Assembly (NCBI GenBank): GCA_020024155.1
Contig: JAHHUE010000009.1
Span: 1 to 37,003, forward strand
DNA from: Oscillospiraceae bacterium
Lineage (GTDB): Bacteria; Bacillota; Clostridia; Oscillospirales; Ruminococcaceae
DNA length: 37,003 bases
Direction: 5' to 3'
Part shown: positions 1 to 7,637 of the stretch, in pieces
Layout: every line of letters starts with the position of its first letter
How positions within the stretch are numbered: position 1 is the stretch's first letter
Program-made: the position numbers and the translations under genes
Notes under the pieces: model-generated
Seen by the model: only the letters and a program-made list of their open reading frames with translations
Database searches by the model: none
What the model was told of the DNA's origin: nothing

Positions 1-80
1 ATACACCTACCTTCTCTGCCAATTTTTCTTGTGATATTTTTTGATTTTCTTAAATTTCGCAAATTATCTCCAAACTTCAT
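1..80 (-). pseudogene. XRE-family HTH regulator, 5' end, apparently frameshifted and cut by window edge
   Basis: Read on the minus strand from an ATG at 80 (GGAG about 11 bases upstream), the sequence encodes MKFGDNLRNLRKSKN, the classic first helix of an XRE/Cro-CI helix-turn-helix protein. The expected continuation SQEKLAEKVGV is present, but in another frame: the switch falls in the A-rich stretch around 36-45. The frame that starts at the ATG runs on to the edge without HTH-like sequence. This is either a real frameshift (decayed gene) or a base-calling error at a homopolymer. Only about 26 codons are inside the window, so the rest of the protein cannot be judged. The palindrome at 146-158 lies upstream and could be its operator. 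Confidence 0.55.
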
Positions 81-145
81 TAAATAAACTGTCTCCTAAC
101 TTTTTTATTGCCTTAATTTTAAGTTTTTTGTGGGCATATTTCTAC

Positions 146-158
146 CAACTTTGAGTTG
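146..158. promoter_or_regulatory. Palindrome CAACT-TTG-AGTTG, candidate operator
   Basis: Perfect inverted repeat with 5-base arms and a 3-base centre, 66 bases upstream of the start of the left-edge XRE gene. The same arms occur at 27371-27383 and, with one inner mismatch, at 12310-12322, both next to other HTH regulator genes. Operator function is inferred. Confidence 0.35.
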
Positions 159-201
159 CGTTTTGTTATTTTAGTAAATATTTTGCAATTTTAATGGATT
201 A

Positions 202-239
202 AAACAAAAAATCAATCATTTCTGATTGATTTTTTGTTT
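202..239 (-). terminator. Intrinsic terminator after tRNA-Thr (symmetrical)
   Basis: A 17-base perfect stem (202-218 with 223-239) closes a 4-base loop (TTTC). Its outer part is A-rich on one side and T-rich on the other, so it can act in both directions. For the minus strand it lies 24 bases past the tRNA 3' end and supplies a T tract interrupted by one G. Confidence 0.8.
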
Positions 240-262
240 GCATACTTGAATGTGTTAATTTT

Positions 263-337
263 TGGAGCTGGTGACCGGATTTGAACCGACAACCAACGGT
301 TTACGATACCGTTGCTCTACCGTTGAGCCACACCAGC
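263..337 (-). tRNA. tRNA-Thr (anticodon CGT)
   Basis: The minus strand folds into a full cloverleaf. The acceptor stem GCTGGTG/CACCAGC is perfect, the D stem is GCTC/GAGC, the anticodon stem ACGGT/ACCGT encloses loop ATCGTAA with anticodon CGT, the T stem encloses TTCAAAT, the discriminator is T and CCA is encoded. Anticodon CGT reads ACG (Thr), so this is the minor threonine isoacceptor. It is a single tRNA gene with its own terminator, transcribed away from the pur operon. Confidence 0.95.
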
Positions 338-381
338 ATGGAAACAATTTTACACCTAAATTCACACATTTTCAATACATA

Positions 382-410
382 AATATGTCTATAACACGAT
401 TTCTAGTCAA
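382..410 (-). promoter_or_regulatory. Probable promoter of the tRNA-Thr gene
   Basis: Minus strand: -35 TTGACT (405-410), 17-base spacer, -10 CATATT (382-387, four of six matches). It lies 45 bases upstream of the tRNA 5' end. The -35 is good and the -10 is weak. Confidence 0.4.
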
Positions 411-490
411 ATTATTATTTTTTTGGTAAAAATGCAGAAATAAAGACGTGAATATTTAATTCAAGACAAAATTTTTATAATTACTTACAA

Positions 491-519
491 TTGAAAAAAC
501 AACTTAAATGGAGTAAAAT
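491..519 (+). promoter_or_regulatory. Promoter of the purine operon
   Basis: -35 TTGAAA (491-496), 17-base spacer, -10 TAAAAT (514-519), a near-consensus vegetative sigma-A promoter. Transcription would start near 526, about 45 bases before the riboswitch aptamer. The early leader also holds a small hairpin, GGGCAA (531-536) with TTGCCC (548-553), of unknown role. Confidence 0.75.
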
Positions 520-569
520 ATAAATGAAAAGGGCAAATAAACACATCTTGCCCATAAATTTAATAAGAA

Positions 570-640
570 AATCGATATAATCCGAGGAATATGGCCTCGG
601 CGTCTCTACCGGGTTACCGTAAAAAACCTGACTATTGATT
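570..640 (+). promoter_or_regulatory. Guanine-class purine riboswitch aptamer
   Basis: All aptamer parts are present: P1 (AATCGAT 570-576 with ATTGATT 634-640), the TATAAT junction, P2 with loop AATATGG, the J2/3 element TCTCTACC, P3 with loop ACCGTAAA, and GACTAT before P1 closes. GG in loop 2 and CC in loop 3 allow the known loop-loop kissing. The specificity position in GACTAT is C, which in this family means guanine/hypoxanthine rather than adenine. J2/3 has C where the usual TTTCTACC has its second T, a base flipped into solvent in known structures. With the terminator at 710-745 it should switch the operon off when guanine is plentiful. Confidence 0.93.
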
Positions 641-709
641 AGTGAATTTGGCTTTTATGAAACTTTATTTATTAATTGTGTTTCGTATAGCTATATTTGG
701 CTTTTTATA

Positions 710-745
710 AACACAGAGACGCATATGAGTGTTTCTGTGTTTTTT
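710..745 (+). terminator. Riboswitch-controlled intrinsic terminator
   Basis: A 13-pair stem (710-722 with 729-741, two G-T pairs) with loop ATATGA and a run of T (740-745) sits between the aptamer and purE. A competing pairing is visible: TGTGTTT (677-683) is complementary to AAACACA (709-715), the 5' arm of the terminator, and could serve as antiterminator. TATGAAAC (656-663) can in turn sequester GTTTCGTA (680-687). This nested arrangement fits a transcriptional OFF switch; the exact alternate fold is inferred. Confidence 0.85.
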
Positions 746-780
746 GTTGATTTTCAATTTTTTTGAGGAAGGTAAGTATT

Positions 781-1266
781 ATGAAAAAAGTAGCAATTGT
801 TATGGGAAGCGACAGCGATTTGGGTGTAATGGAAAAAGCAGCTAAAAAGCTTGAAAGCTTTGGTGTTGAATATGAAATGAGAATTATGTCAGCACATAGA
901 ACACCTTCTGCTGCATGTGAATACAGCTCAAATGCAAAAGAAAACGGTTTTGGTGTTATTATAGCAGCAGCTGGCAAAGCAGCTCATCTTGCAGGTGTTC
1001 TTGCTGCACATACAACATTGCCAGTTATAGGCGTGCCAATTAAATCTTCAACTTTAGATGGTCTTGACGCTCTTTTATCAACTGTTCAGATGCCGAGTGG
1101 TATCCCAGTTGCAACTGTTGCAATTGACGGTGCAGAAAATGCTGCAATTCTTGCTGTACAGATGCTTGCTGTAAGTGATGAAGAACTTAGCAAAAAACTT
1201 TCACAGATGAAAGTTGATATGGAAAATGCAGTTCTTGAAAAAGACAGAAAACTTAACAATAAATAA
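781..1266 (+). CDS. purE: PurE, N5-carboxyaminoimidazole ribonucleotide mutase
   Basis: Cytosolic purine enzyme that moves the carboxylate of N5-CAIR to make CAIR. The 161-residue length is normal. GSDSD (9-13) binds the ribose phosphate; SAHRTP (37-42) carries the catalytic His39. AGKAAHLAG (64-72) and the QMPSGIPVATVAI stretch are those of class I (bacterial) PurE rather than class II. Start at ATG 781 is chosen because GAGGAAGG lies 8 bases upstream; an in-frame TTG at 763 has no site. First gene of the operon, directly after the riboswitch terminator. Class I PurE normally works with PurK, which is not in this operon, so PurK must be encoded elsewhere or CO2 and AIR must suffice. Confidence 0.95.
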   Translation: MKKVAIVMGSDSDLGVMEKAAKKLESFGVEYEMRIMSAHRTPSAACEYSSNAKENGFGVIIAAAGKAAHLAGVLAAHTTLPVIGVPIKSSTLDGLDALLSTVQMPSGIPVATVAIDGAENAAILAVQMLAVSDEELSKKLSQMKVDMENAVLEKDRKLNNK

Positions 1267-1302
1267 TTTTTAAATGGCTTTATAAAATAGGAGAAAACAT
1301 AT

Positions 1303-2745
1303 ATGTCTGGATGTAAATGTAAAGACAGCAGAGGCTTGCATGAAGAATGTGGCGTATTTGCTATAACAAATGGCGGTAATACAAATATTGATGTTGCCGG
1401 TGAAACTTATTACGCTCTTTATGCACTTCAACACAGAGGTCAGGAAAGTTGCGGTGTAACTGTTAATGATGGCGGTGTGCTTACAACAGTTAAAGGCGTT
1501 GGCCTTGTACCAGAGGTACTTACACCTGAAAGTATGGCTAAATTGCCAAAAGGTAAAGCAGCTATTGGTCATGTTAGATATGCACCAAAAAGTCAGATTG
1601 ATGTTGTTAATGCTCAGCCTATGGTTGTAAGACATTCAAAAGGTACTTTGGCTTTGGCTACAAACTCATGCTTGTTAAATACAACAGAACTTAGAACAGA
1701 AATGCAGTCAAGAGGTACTTTTTTCCAAGGTAACAGTGATTCTGAAGTTATGGCTTACCTCATTGCAAGAATGCGTTTGGAATGTCATAGCATTGAAAGA
1801 GCTGTTGAACTTGCTATGGAACACTTTGAAGGTGCATACTCATTTGTTGTTATGTCTCCAAGAAAAGTTATTGCTGCAAGAGACCCTCATGGGTTTAAAC
1901 CTCTTTGTATAGGTAAACACAAAGATGGATATGTTTTTGCAAGTGAAAGCTGTGCTCTTGATGTTGTTGGCGCAGAATATATAAGAGATGTTAAAGCAGG
2001 CGAAATTGTTGCTATTATCGACAATGAACTTGTTGTTTATAAAGATGGTAAAGACCATCCAGATGGACTTTGCGTTTTTGAATATGTATACTTTGCAAGA
2101 CCTGACAGTGTTATCGAAGGTGCAAGTGTTCACAGAGCAAGAAGAAGAGCAGGCGAATTGCTTGCCAAAGCGTTCCCAGCTGATGCAGATGTTGTTATCG
2201 GTGCCCCGGACTCAGGTCTTGATGCTGCCCAAGGTTATGCACAGGAAAGTGGTATACCATATGGCGTTGGTCTTTTGAAAAATAAATACATAGGCAGAAC
2301 ATTTATTCAGCCAGTACAAAGCCAGAGAGAAAACTCTGTAAAAATTAAACTTAACCCTATTAGCGAAACAGTTAAAGGGAAAAGAGTTGTTCTTGTTGAT
2401 GACAGCATTGTGCGTGGTACAACAAGTGCAAGAGTTGTTAAAATTTTAAGAGAAGCAGGCGCAAAAGAGGTTCATCTCAGAATAACATCACCTGTGTTTA
2501 AATATAACTGCTATTTTGGTACTGATATAGGCGATACATCAGACCTTATTGCAAACAGAATGCCAGAAGAAGAAATTGCAGCTGCAATCGGTGCAGACAG
2601 CCTTGGTTTCTTGTCACTTGAAGATACAAAGAAAATTGCAACAGGTGTTTGCAAGGATTACTGTGTTGGCTGTTTCAACGGTGAATATCCAATATGCGTT
2701 GAAAAAGCAGGTCAAAAAGATAAATACGAGCAAAAAATAATTTAA
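1303..2745 (+). CDS. purF: PurF, amidophosphoribosyltransferase
   Basis: First committed step: PRPP + glutamine to phosphoribosylamine. The short propeptide ends before Cys16 (LHEE-CGVF), the N-terminal nucleophile of the glutaminase. HRGQES (44-49) and GNSDSE (143-148) are glutaminase motifs. VVLVDDSIVRGTTS (362-375) is the PRPP loop of the C-terminal phosphoribosyltransferase domain. Cys257, Cys403, Cys454 and Cys457 match the four 4Fe-4S ligands of the Bacillus-type enzyme, suggesting oxygen sensitivity. Oddity: the usual HNGNL of the oxyanion loop reads TNSCL here (about 120-124), and the RYSTAG segment reads RYAPKS. ATG 1303 follows AGGAG. 480 residues, normal length. Confidence 0.95.
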   Translation: MSGCKCKDSRGLHEECGVFAITNGGNTNIDVAGETYYALYALQHRGQESCGVTVNDGGVLTTVKGVGLVPEVLTPESMAKLPKGKAAIGHVRYAPKSQIDVVNAQPMVVRHSKGTLALATNSCLLNTTELRTEMQSRGTFFQGNSDSEVMAYLIARMRLECHSIERAVELAMEHFEGAYSFVVMSPRKVIAARDPHGFKPLCIGKHKDGYVFASESCALDVVGAEYIRDVKAGEIVAIIDNELVVYKDGKDHPDGLCVFEYVYFARPDSVIEGASVHRARRRAGELLAKAFPADADVVIGAPDSGLDAAQGYAQESGIPYGVGLLKNKYIGRTFIQPVQSQRENSVKIKLNPISETVKGKRVVLVDDSIVRGTTSARVVKILREAGAKEVHLRITSPVFKYNCYFGTDIGDTSDLIANRMPEEEIAAAIGADSLGFLSLEDTKKIATGVCKDYCVGCFNGEYPICVEKAGQKDKYEQKII

Positions 2746-2780
2746 CCCAATATAAAATGATTTGTAGGAGAGGTATTGTT

Positions 2781-3812
2781 ATGTCAAACTTTACAGAAAG
2801 TTATAAAGCAGCAGGCGTTGATGTAACAGCTGGATATAAAGCTGTTGAACTTATGAAAGAAAGTGTACAGAAAACCATGACAAGCGCTGTGCTTAACGGA
2901 CTTGGTGGCTTTGGCGGTATGTTTGAACTTCCACAAGGTTATAAAAACCCTGTTTTAGTTTCTGGTACAGACGGTGTTGGCACAAAACTTAAACTTGCAT
3001 TTTTGCAGGACAAACACGATACAGTTGGTATTGACTGTGTTGCTATGTGTGTAAACGATATTGTTTGCTGTGGTGCAAAACCATTGTTTTTCCTTGACTA
3101 TGTTGCAGTTGGCAAAAATATACCAGAAAAAGTTGCAAGTATTGTTTCTGGCGTTGCAAAAGGATGCCTTGAATCTGGTTGCAGTCTTATTGGTGGCGAA
3201 ACTGCTGAAATGCCAGGTTTCTACCCAGTTGACGAATACGACCTTGCAGGCTTTGCAGTTGGTATTGTTGATAAAGAAAATATACTTGATAACAACAATG
3301 TAAAAACAGATGATGTTCTTATTGCAATTCCTTCAAGCGGTGTACACTCTAACGGTTTTTCTCTTGTAAGAAAAGTGTTCAATGTTGAAAGCGCTGACCT
3401 TAACCAATACATTGAATCTCTTGGATGTACAATCGGAGAAGCTCTCCTTACACCAACAAAATTATATGTAAAACCAGCTCTTGCTGTTTTGGAACAAGTT
3501 AAAGTTAAAAGTATTGCTCATATCACTGGTGGCGGTTTCTTTGAAAATATTCCAAGAGCTTTGCCAAAAGGTAAAACTGCTAAAATCAAAAAAGATGATG
3601 TAAGAATTTTGCCTATATTTGACCTTATCAGACAAACTGGTAATATTCCTCTTGACCATATGTTCTCAACATTTAATATGGGTGTTGGTATGGTTATGAT
3701 TGTAAGCAAAGAAGATGCTGACAAAACAATTGAAATTCTTAAAGCAAACGGCGAACAGGCTTATGTTCTTGGCAGTGTTGTTGATGGCGAAGAAGGAGTT
3801 ATTTTATGTTAA
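2781..3812 (+). CDS. purM: PurM, phosphoribosylformylglycinamidine cyclo-ligase (AIR synthetase)
   Basis: ATP-dependent ring closure of FGAM to AIR. The 343-residue length is typical. GTDGVGTK (62-69), VNDI (91-94) and GGETAEMPGFY are the nucleotide and substrate signature motifs of the AIRS family. ATG 2781 is taken because TAGGAGAGG precedes it; an earlier in-frame ATG (2757) has that ribosome site inside its own codons. Stop overlaps the purN start by 7 bases, so the two are translationally coupled. Confidence 0.95.
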   Translation: MSNFTESYKAAGVDVTAGYKAVELMKESVQKTMTSAVLNGLGGFGGMFELPQGYKNPVLVSGTDGVGTKLKLAFLQDKHDTVGIDCVAMCVNDIVCCGAKPLFFLDYVAVGKNIPEKVASIVSGVAKGCLESGCSLIGGETAEMPGFYPVDEYDLAGFAVGIVDKENILDNNNVKTDDVLIAIPSSGVHSNGFSLVRKVFNVESADLNQYIESLGCTIGEALLTPTKLYVKPALAVLEQVKVKSIAHITGGGFFENIPRALPKGKTAKIKKDDVRILPIFDLIRQTGNIPLDHMFSTFNMGVGMVMIVSKEDADKTIEILKANGEQAYVLGSVVDGEEGVILC

Positions 3813-4411
3813 GAGTTGCTGTTTTGGTTTCTGGTGGCGGAACAAACTTACAAGCTATAATTGATGCACAGACAGCGGGAATTATAAAAGACGCAAAAGT
3901 TGAGTTGGTTATAAGCAATGTTTCTACTGCTTATGCTTTGGAAAGAGCAAAAAACGCAAACATTAAAACAGCGGTTATACGCAAAAAAGATTTTGAAAAT
4001 GTGCAACTTTGGGAAAAATCTCTCAGCGATGAGCTTACATCAAATAATATAGACCTTATCGTTCTTGCAGGATTTATGACTATTCTCTCAGCAGAGTTTG
4101 TAAATAAATTTCCAAACAAGATTATAAATGTTCATCCGGCGTTAATTCCAAGCTTTTGCGGAGAAGGCTTTTATGGTTTGAAAGTTCACGAAGCTGCTTT
4201 GGAAAAAGGTGTAAAAATTACCGGCGCAACCGTTCATTATGTAAACGAAATTGCTGACGGCGGAGAAATTATTATGCAAAAGCCAGTTGAGGTTTTAGAG
4301 GGCGACACTCCTGAAACATTGCAGAAAAGAGTTATGCAGCAGGCAGAATGGGACATTTTGCCAAGAGCAATTCAGCTTATTGCTCAACAGACAATTAAAG
4401 GCACATTATAA
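3806..4411 (+). CDS. purN: PurN, phosphoribosylglycinamide formyltransferase
   Basis: Transfers formyl from 10-formyl-THF to GAR. 201 residues. SGGGTNLQAI (9-18) binds the ribonucleotide phosphate; NVHPALIPSF (108-117) provides Asn108 and His110, and Asp151 in EIADGGE completes the catalytic trio known from E. coli PurN. FCG replaces the more common FPG after the loop, a mild change. Overlaps the end of purM; its own ribosome site (GAAGGAG) lies inside purM. Confidence 0.94.
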   Translation: MLRVAVLVSGGGTNLQAIIDAQTAGIIKDAKVELVISNVSTAYALERAKNANIKTAVIRKKDFENVQLWEKSLSDELTSNNIDLIVLAGFMTILSAEFVNKFPNKIINVHPALIPSFCGEGFYGLKVHEAALEKGVKITGATVHYVNEIADGGEIIMQKPVEVLEGDTPETLQKRVMQQAEWDILPRAIQLIAQQTIKGTL

Positions 4412-4452
4412 AAATATGTGCAACAATAAAGACATTTTATGAGGAAAACATT

Positions 4453-5145
4453 ATGAATATAGCATCTTATTTGCAGAGCAAAGAATATCCAGGCAGAGGT
4501 ATTCTTGTTGGTAAAACAAGCACAGATATTGTTATGGCATACTTTATTATGGGCAGAAGTGTTAACAGTCAGAACAGAATTTTTGAATTGACTGATGACG
4601 GTATAAGAACAAAAGCTTTTGATGAAAGCAAAATGGAAGACCCTTCCCTTATAATTTATGCTCCTGTAAGAAAAGTTGGCGATGTAACAGTTGTTACAAA
4701 TGGCGACCAGACAGATACAATAAGAGATTTTCTTGTTAAAGGTGATAGCTTTGAAAACGCATTGCGTACAAGAGAGTTTGAACCTGACGGACCAAACTGG
4801 ACACCAAGAATTTCTGCAATTGTAAATGCAGACGGCTCTTTTAAAATGTCTATTCTCAAAAGCGATAACGGAAACGAAAATCAGTGTTTGAGATACTTCT
4901 ATGAATACGAAAGTCCACTTGAAAATCAAGCAAGAATTATTCATACATACAATGATAACGGAAACCCTATCCCTTCTTTTGAAGGCGAACCAAAAACAGT
5001 TTGCGGTATCCAAGGCGATATAGATACTGTTACAGATATGCTTTGGAACAGTCTTAACAGTGATAATAAAGTTAGCTTGTTTGTACGCTTTGTAAACAGA
5101 ACAACCGGCGAAACAACAACAAGAATAGTAAATAAGAATAAATAA
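4453..5145 (+). CDS. purO: PurO-type IMP cyclohydrolase
   Basis: Predicted to close FAICAR to IMP, the last step of the pathway. 230 residues. The N-terminal YPGRGILVGKT and the overall pattern match the IMP cyclohydrolase family founded on archaeal PurO (PF07826), unrelated to the cyclohydrolase domain of bacterial PurH. GAGG precedes ATG 4453 at good spacing. It sits directly before a PurH that lacks the cyclohydrolase domain, so together they replace one bifunctional PurH. Family assignment is from recognition of motifs and context; no search was run. The gene symbol is that of the archaeal founder. Confidence 0.85.
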   Translation: MNIASYLQSKEYPGRGILVGKTSTDIVMAYFIMGRSVNSQNRIFELTDDGIRTKAFDESKMEDPSLIIYAPVRKVGDVTVVTNGDQTDTIRDFLVKGDSFENALRTREFEPDGPNWTPRISAIVNADGSFKMSILKSDNGNENQCLRYFYEYESPLENQARIIHTYNDNGNPIPSFEGEPKTVCGIQGDIDTVTDMLWNSLNSDNKVSLFVRFVNRTTGETTTRIVNKNK

Positions 5146-5161
5146 TATAGGAGTGTTTAAA

Positions 5162-6334
5162 ATGAAAGAACTTGAACTTAAATATGGTTGCAACCCAAAC
5201 CAGAAACCTTCTAGAATTTTTATGGCAGAAGGAGAACTTCCAATTGAAGTTCTTAACGGACGCCCGGGTTATATCAACTTTCTTGACGCATTTAACGGCT
5301 GGCAGCTTGTAAAAGAACTTAAAAGAGCAACAGGTTTGCCTGCTGCAACAAGCTTTAAACACGTAAGCCCTGCCGGTGCTGCTGTTGGACTTCCACTTTC
5401 TGATACTCTTAAAAAAATATATTTTGTTGAAGGTATGTGCCTTTCTCCACTTGCTTGTGCTTATGCAAGAGCAAGAGGTGCAGACAGAATGTCCTCTTTT
5501 GGCGATTTTATTGCTTTAAGCGATGTTTGTGACGCTCAAACTGCAAAAATTATTGCAAGAGAAGTTTCTGACGGCGTTATAGCTCCTGGCTACACAGAAG
5601 AAGCTTTGGAAATACTTAAAAGTAAAAGAAAAGGCACATATAATGTAATCAAAATTGAAGAAAGCTACACACCTAATCCAGTTGAAAGAAAAGATGTTTT
5701 TGGTATCACTTTTGAACAGGGCAGAAATGAGCTTAAAATTGACAAAGACAGCTTTGAAAATATTGTGACAGAAAACAAAGAACTTTCAGATAAAGCAAAA
5801 ATTGACCTTGCAATTGCTATGATTACTCTTAAATATACACAGTCTAACTCTGTATGTTATGTAAAAGACGGTCAGACAATTGGTGTTGGTGCAGGCCAGC
5901 AAAGCCGTATTCACTGCACACGCCTTGCAGGTAATAAAGCTGATATTTGGTGGCTTCGTCAGCACGAAAAAGTTTTAAATCTTAAATTTGTAGAAGGTAT
6001 CGGCAGAGCAAACAGAGATAATGCTATTGATGTTTATATCTCTGATGAATGTGATGACGTTCTTGCTGAGGGTGTATGGCAGACTATTTTTGCAGAAAAA
6101 CCTGAAAGATTGACAACAGAAGAGAAAAAAGAATGGATTGCTCAGCTTTCCGAAGTTGCTCTCGGTTCTGACGCATTTTTTCCATTTGGTGACAATGTTG
6201 AAAGAGCAAGAAAATCCGGAGTTTGCTATATCGCTCAGCCAGGTGGCTCTATTAGAGATGATAATGTTATCGAAACTGCAAACAAATATGATATGGTAAT
6301 GTCATTTACAGGAATTAGATTGTTCCATCACTAA
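5162..6334 (+). CDS. purH: AICAR formyltransferase (PurH-like, transferase domain only)
   Basis: Formylates AICAR with 10-formyl-THF to FAICAR. 390 residues against about 510 for bifunctional PurH: the N-terminal IMP cyclohydrolase domain is missing and the protein begins directly with the transferase (YGCNPNQKP). KHVSPAGAA (66-74) carries the catalytic Lys66-His67 pair. ATG 5162 has AGGAG 8 bases upstream; a GTG at 5153 lies inside that site. The intergenic gap to the PurO-type gene is 16 bases. Its product is the substrate of the neighbouring cyclohydrolase. Confidence 0.92.
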   Translation: MKELELKYGCNPNQKPSRIFMAEGELPIEVLNGRPGYINFLDAFNGWQLVKELKRATGLPAATSFKHVSPAGAAVGLPLSDTLKKIYFVEGMCLSPLACAYARARGADRMSSFGDFIALSDVCDAQTAKIIAREVSDGVIAPGYTEEALEILKSKRKGTYNVIKIEESYTPNPVERKDVFGITFEQGRNELKIDKDSFENIVTENKELSDKAKIDLAIAMITLKYTQSNSVCYVKDGQTIGVGAGQQSRIHCTRLAGNKADIWWLRQHEKVLNLKFVEGIGRANRDNAIDVYISDECDDVLAEGVWQTIFAEKPERLTTEEKKEWIAQLSEVALGSDAFFPFGDNVERARKSGVCYIAQPGGSIRDDNVIETANKYDMVMSFTGIRLFHH

Positions 6335-6374
6335 GATTTAAGCTATAAAATATATTTACCAAAAGGAGAAAATT

Positions 6375-7637
6375 ATGAGAATTTTGGTTGTTGGTGGCGG
6401 CGGAAGAGAACACGCAACAGTTAAAAGCCTTGCAAAAGAAGGCAGAGAAATTTTCTGCGCACCAGGCAATGCAGGCATTGCAAACCTTGCTACTTGTGTT
6501 GACATTAAAACAAATGATATAGACGGCATTGTAAAATTTGCAACAGAAAATAAAATTGACCTTGCAGTTGTAAGTCAAGATGAACCTTTGGTGCTTGGTA
6601 TGGTTGACGCTTTGCAAAATGCAGGAATAAGAGCATTTGGACCAAACAAAGCTGCTGCTATTATTGAAGGAAGTAAGGCTTTTTCCAAAGACCTTATGAA
6701 AAAATATAATATCCCAACTGCAAAATATGAAAAATTTACAGATAGCGAAAAAGCTATAAATTACATTAAAGAACAAAACAGCTATCCAACAGTTATCAAA
6801 GCAAGTGGACTTGCTCTTGGCAAAGGTGTTATCATTGCTGAAAACTTTGAAGACGCAAAAGAAGCTGTTATAGAAATGCTTGAAGGTGGAAAATTCGGCG
6901 AAAGCGGTAACGAAATTGTTATTGAAGAATTTCTTACAGGTACAGAAGTTTCTGTTTTGGCTTTTACAGATGGTAAATGCGTAAAACCTATGATTTCTTC
7001 CAAAGACCACAAAAGAGCTTTTGACGGAGATAAAGGACTTAATACTGGTGGTATGGGCGTTATTGCTCCAAACCCTGTTTATACAAAAGATGTTGAAAAA
7101 CAAGCTTTTGAACAAATCTTTATCCCAACAATAAACGCTATGAACGCAGAAGGCAGAACTTTTAAAGGCGTTTTATACTTTGGTCTTATTATCACAGAAC
7201 AAGGTCCAAAAGTTATTGAATATAACTGCCGTTTCGGTGACCCAGAAGCTCAGGTTTGTTTGTCTCTTTTAGACACCGACCTTTTGGAAATTATGAATGC
7301 TGTTATTGACGGACAGCTTGAAAAAGTTGATTTTTCAAATAAAGAAGGCGCAGCAATTATTGTTATGATGTGCTCTGGCGGATACCCTGAAAGCTATGCA
7401 AAAGGCAAAGAAATTTCTGGTATAAACGCAGATGGTCAAAGTGATAAGTTTGATTATATTTTCCATTCCGGCACAGCAATTAAAGACGGAAAATATGTTT
7501 CAAACGGTGGTAGAGTACTTGGCTTTGTATGCCTTGGCAAAGATGTTAAAGACGCACAAGACAAAGTTTATGCAAATATAGACAGTGTAAAATTTGAAAA
7601 TAGCTTCTATCGTCACGATATAGGAGGAAAAATATAA
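6375..7637 (+). CDS. purD: PurD, phosphoribosylamine-glycine ligase
   Basis: ATP-grasp enzyme joining glycine to phosphoribosylamine to give GAR. 420 residues, normal length. VVGGGGREHA (5-14) at the N terminus, the SSKDHKRAFDGDKG loop and NTGGMGVIAPNPVYT are diagnostic. AAAGGAG precedes ATG 6375. The stop TAA shares its last base with the purL start (TAATG), so translation is coupled. It acts on the product of PurF, encoded earlier in the operon. Confidence 0.95.
   Translation: MRILVVGGGGREHATVKSLAKEGREIFCAPGNAGIANLATCVDIKTNDIDGIVKFATENKIDLAVVSQDEPLVLGMVDALQNAGIRAFGPNKAAAIIEGSKAFSKDLMKKYNIPTAKYEKFTDSEKAINYIKEQNSYPTVIKASGLALGKGVIIAENFEDAKEAVIEMLEGGKFGESGNEIVIEEFLTGTEVSVLAFTDGKCVKPMISSKDHKRAFDGDKGLNTGGMGVIAPNPVYTKDVEKQAFEQIFIPTINAMNAEGRTFKGVLYFGLIITEQGPKVIEYNCRFGDPEAQVCLSLLDTDLLEIMNAVIDGQLEKVDFSNKEGAAIIVMMCSGGYPESYAKGKEISGINADGQSDKFDYIFHSGTAIKDGKYVSNGGRVLGFVCLGKDVKDAQDKVYANIDSVKFENSFYRHDIGGKI

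Noticed and set aside
263..337. tRNA-Thr as the attachment site of the prophage
   Set aside because: The phage element lies more than 26 kb away, and I saw no copy of the tRNA 3' end near its left boundary at about 26800.
570..640. Adenine-class reading of the purine riboswitch
   Set aside because: The specificity base in GACTAT is C, not T, so guanine or hypoxanthine is the expected ligand.
2757..2780. Upstream in-frame ATG as purM start
   Set aside because: The ribosome binding site TAGGAGAGG lies within these codons and points to ATG 2781.
4384..5193. Long open frame on the minus strand across the PurO-type gene
   Set aside because: It is antisense to a well-supported gene, has Cys/Phe/Ile-rich nonsense composition and no ribosome site. 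The same holds for the antisense frames at 6315-7115 and 8795-9688.
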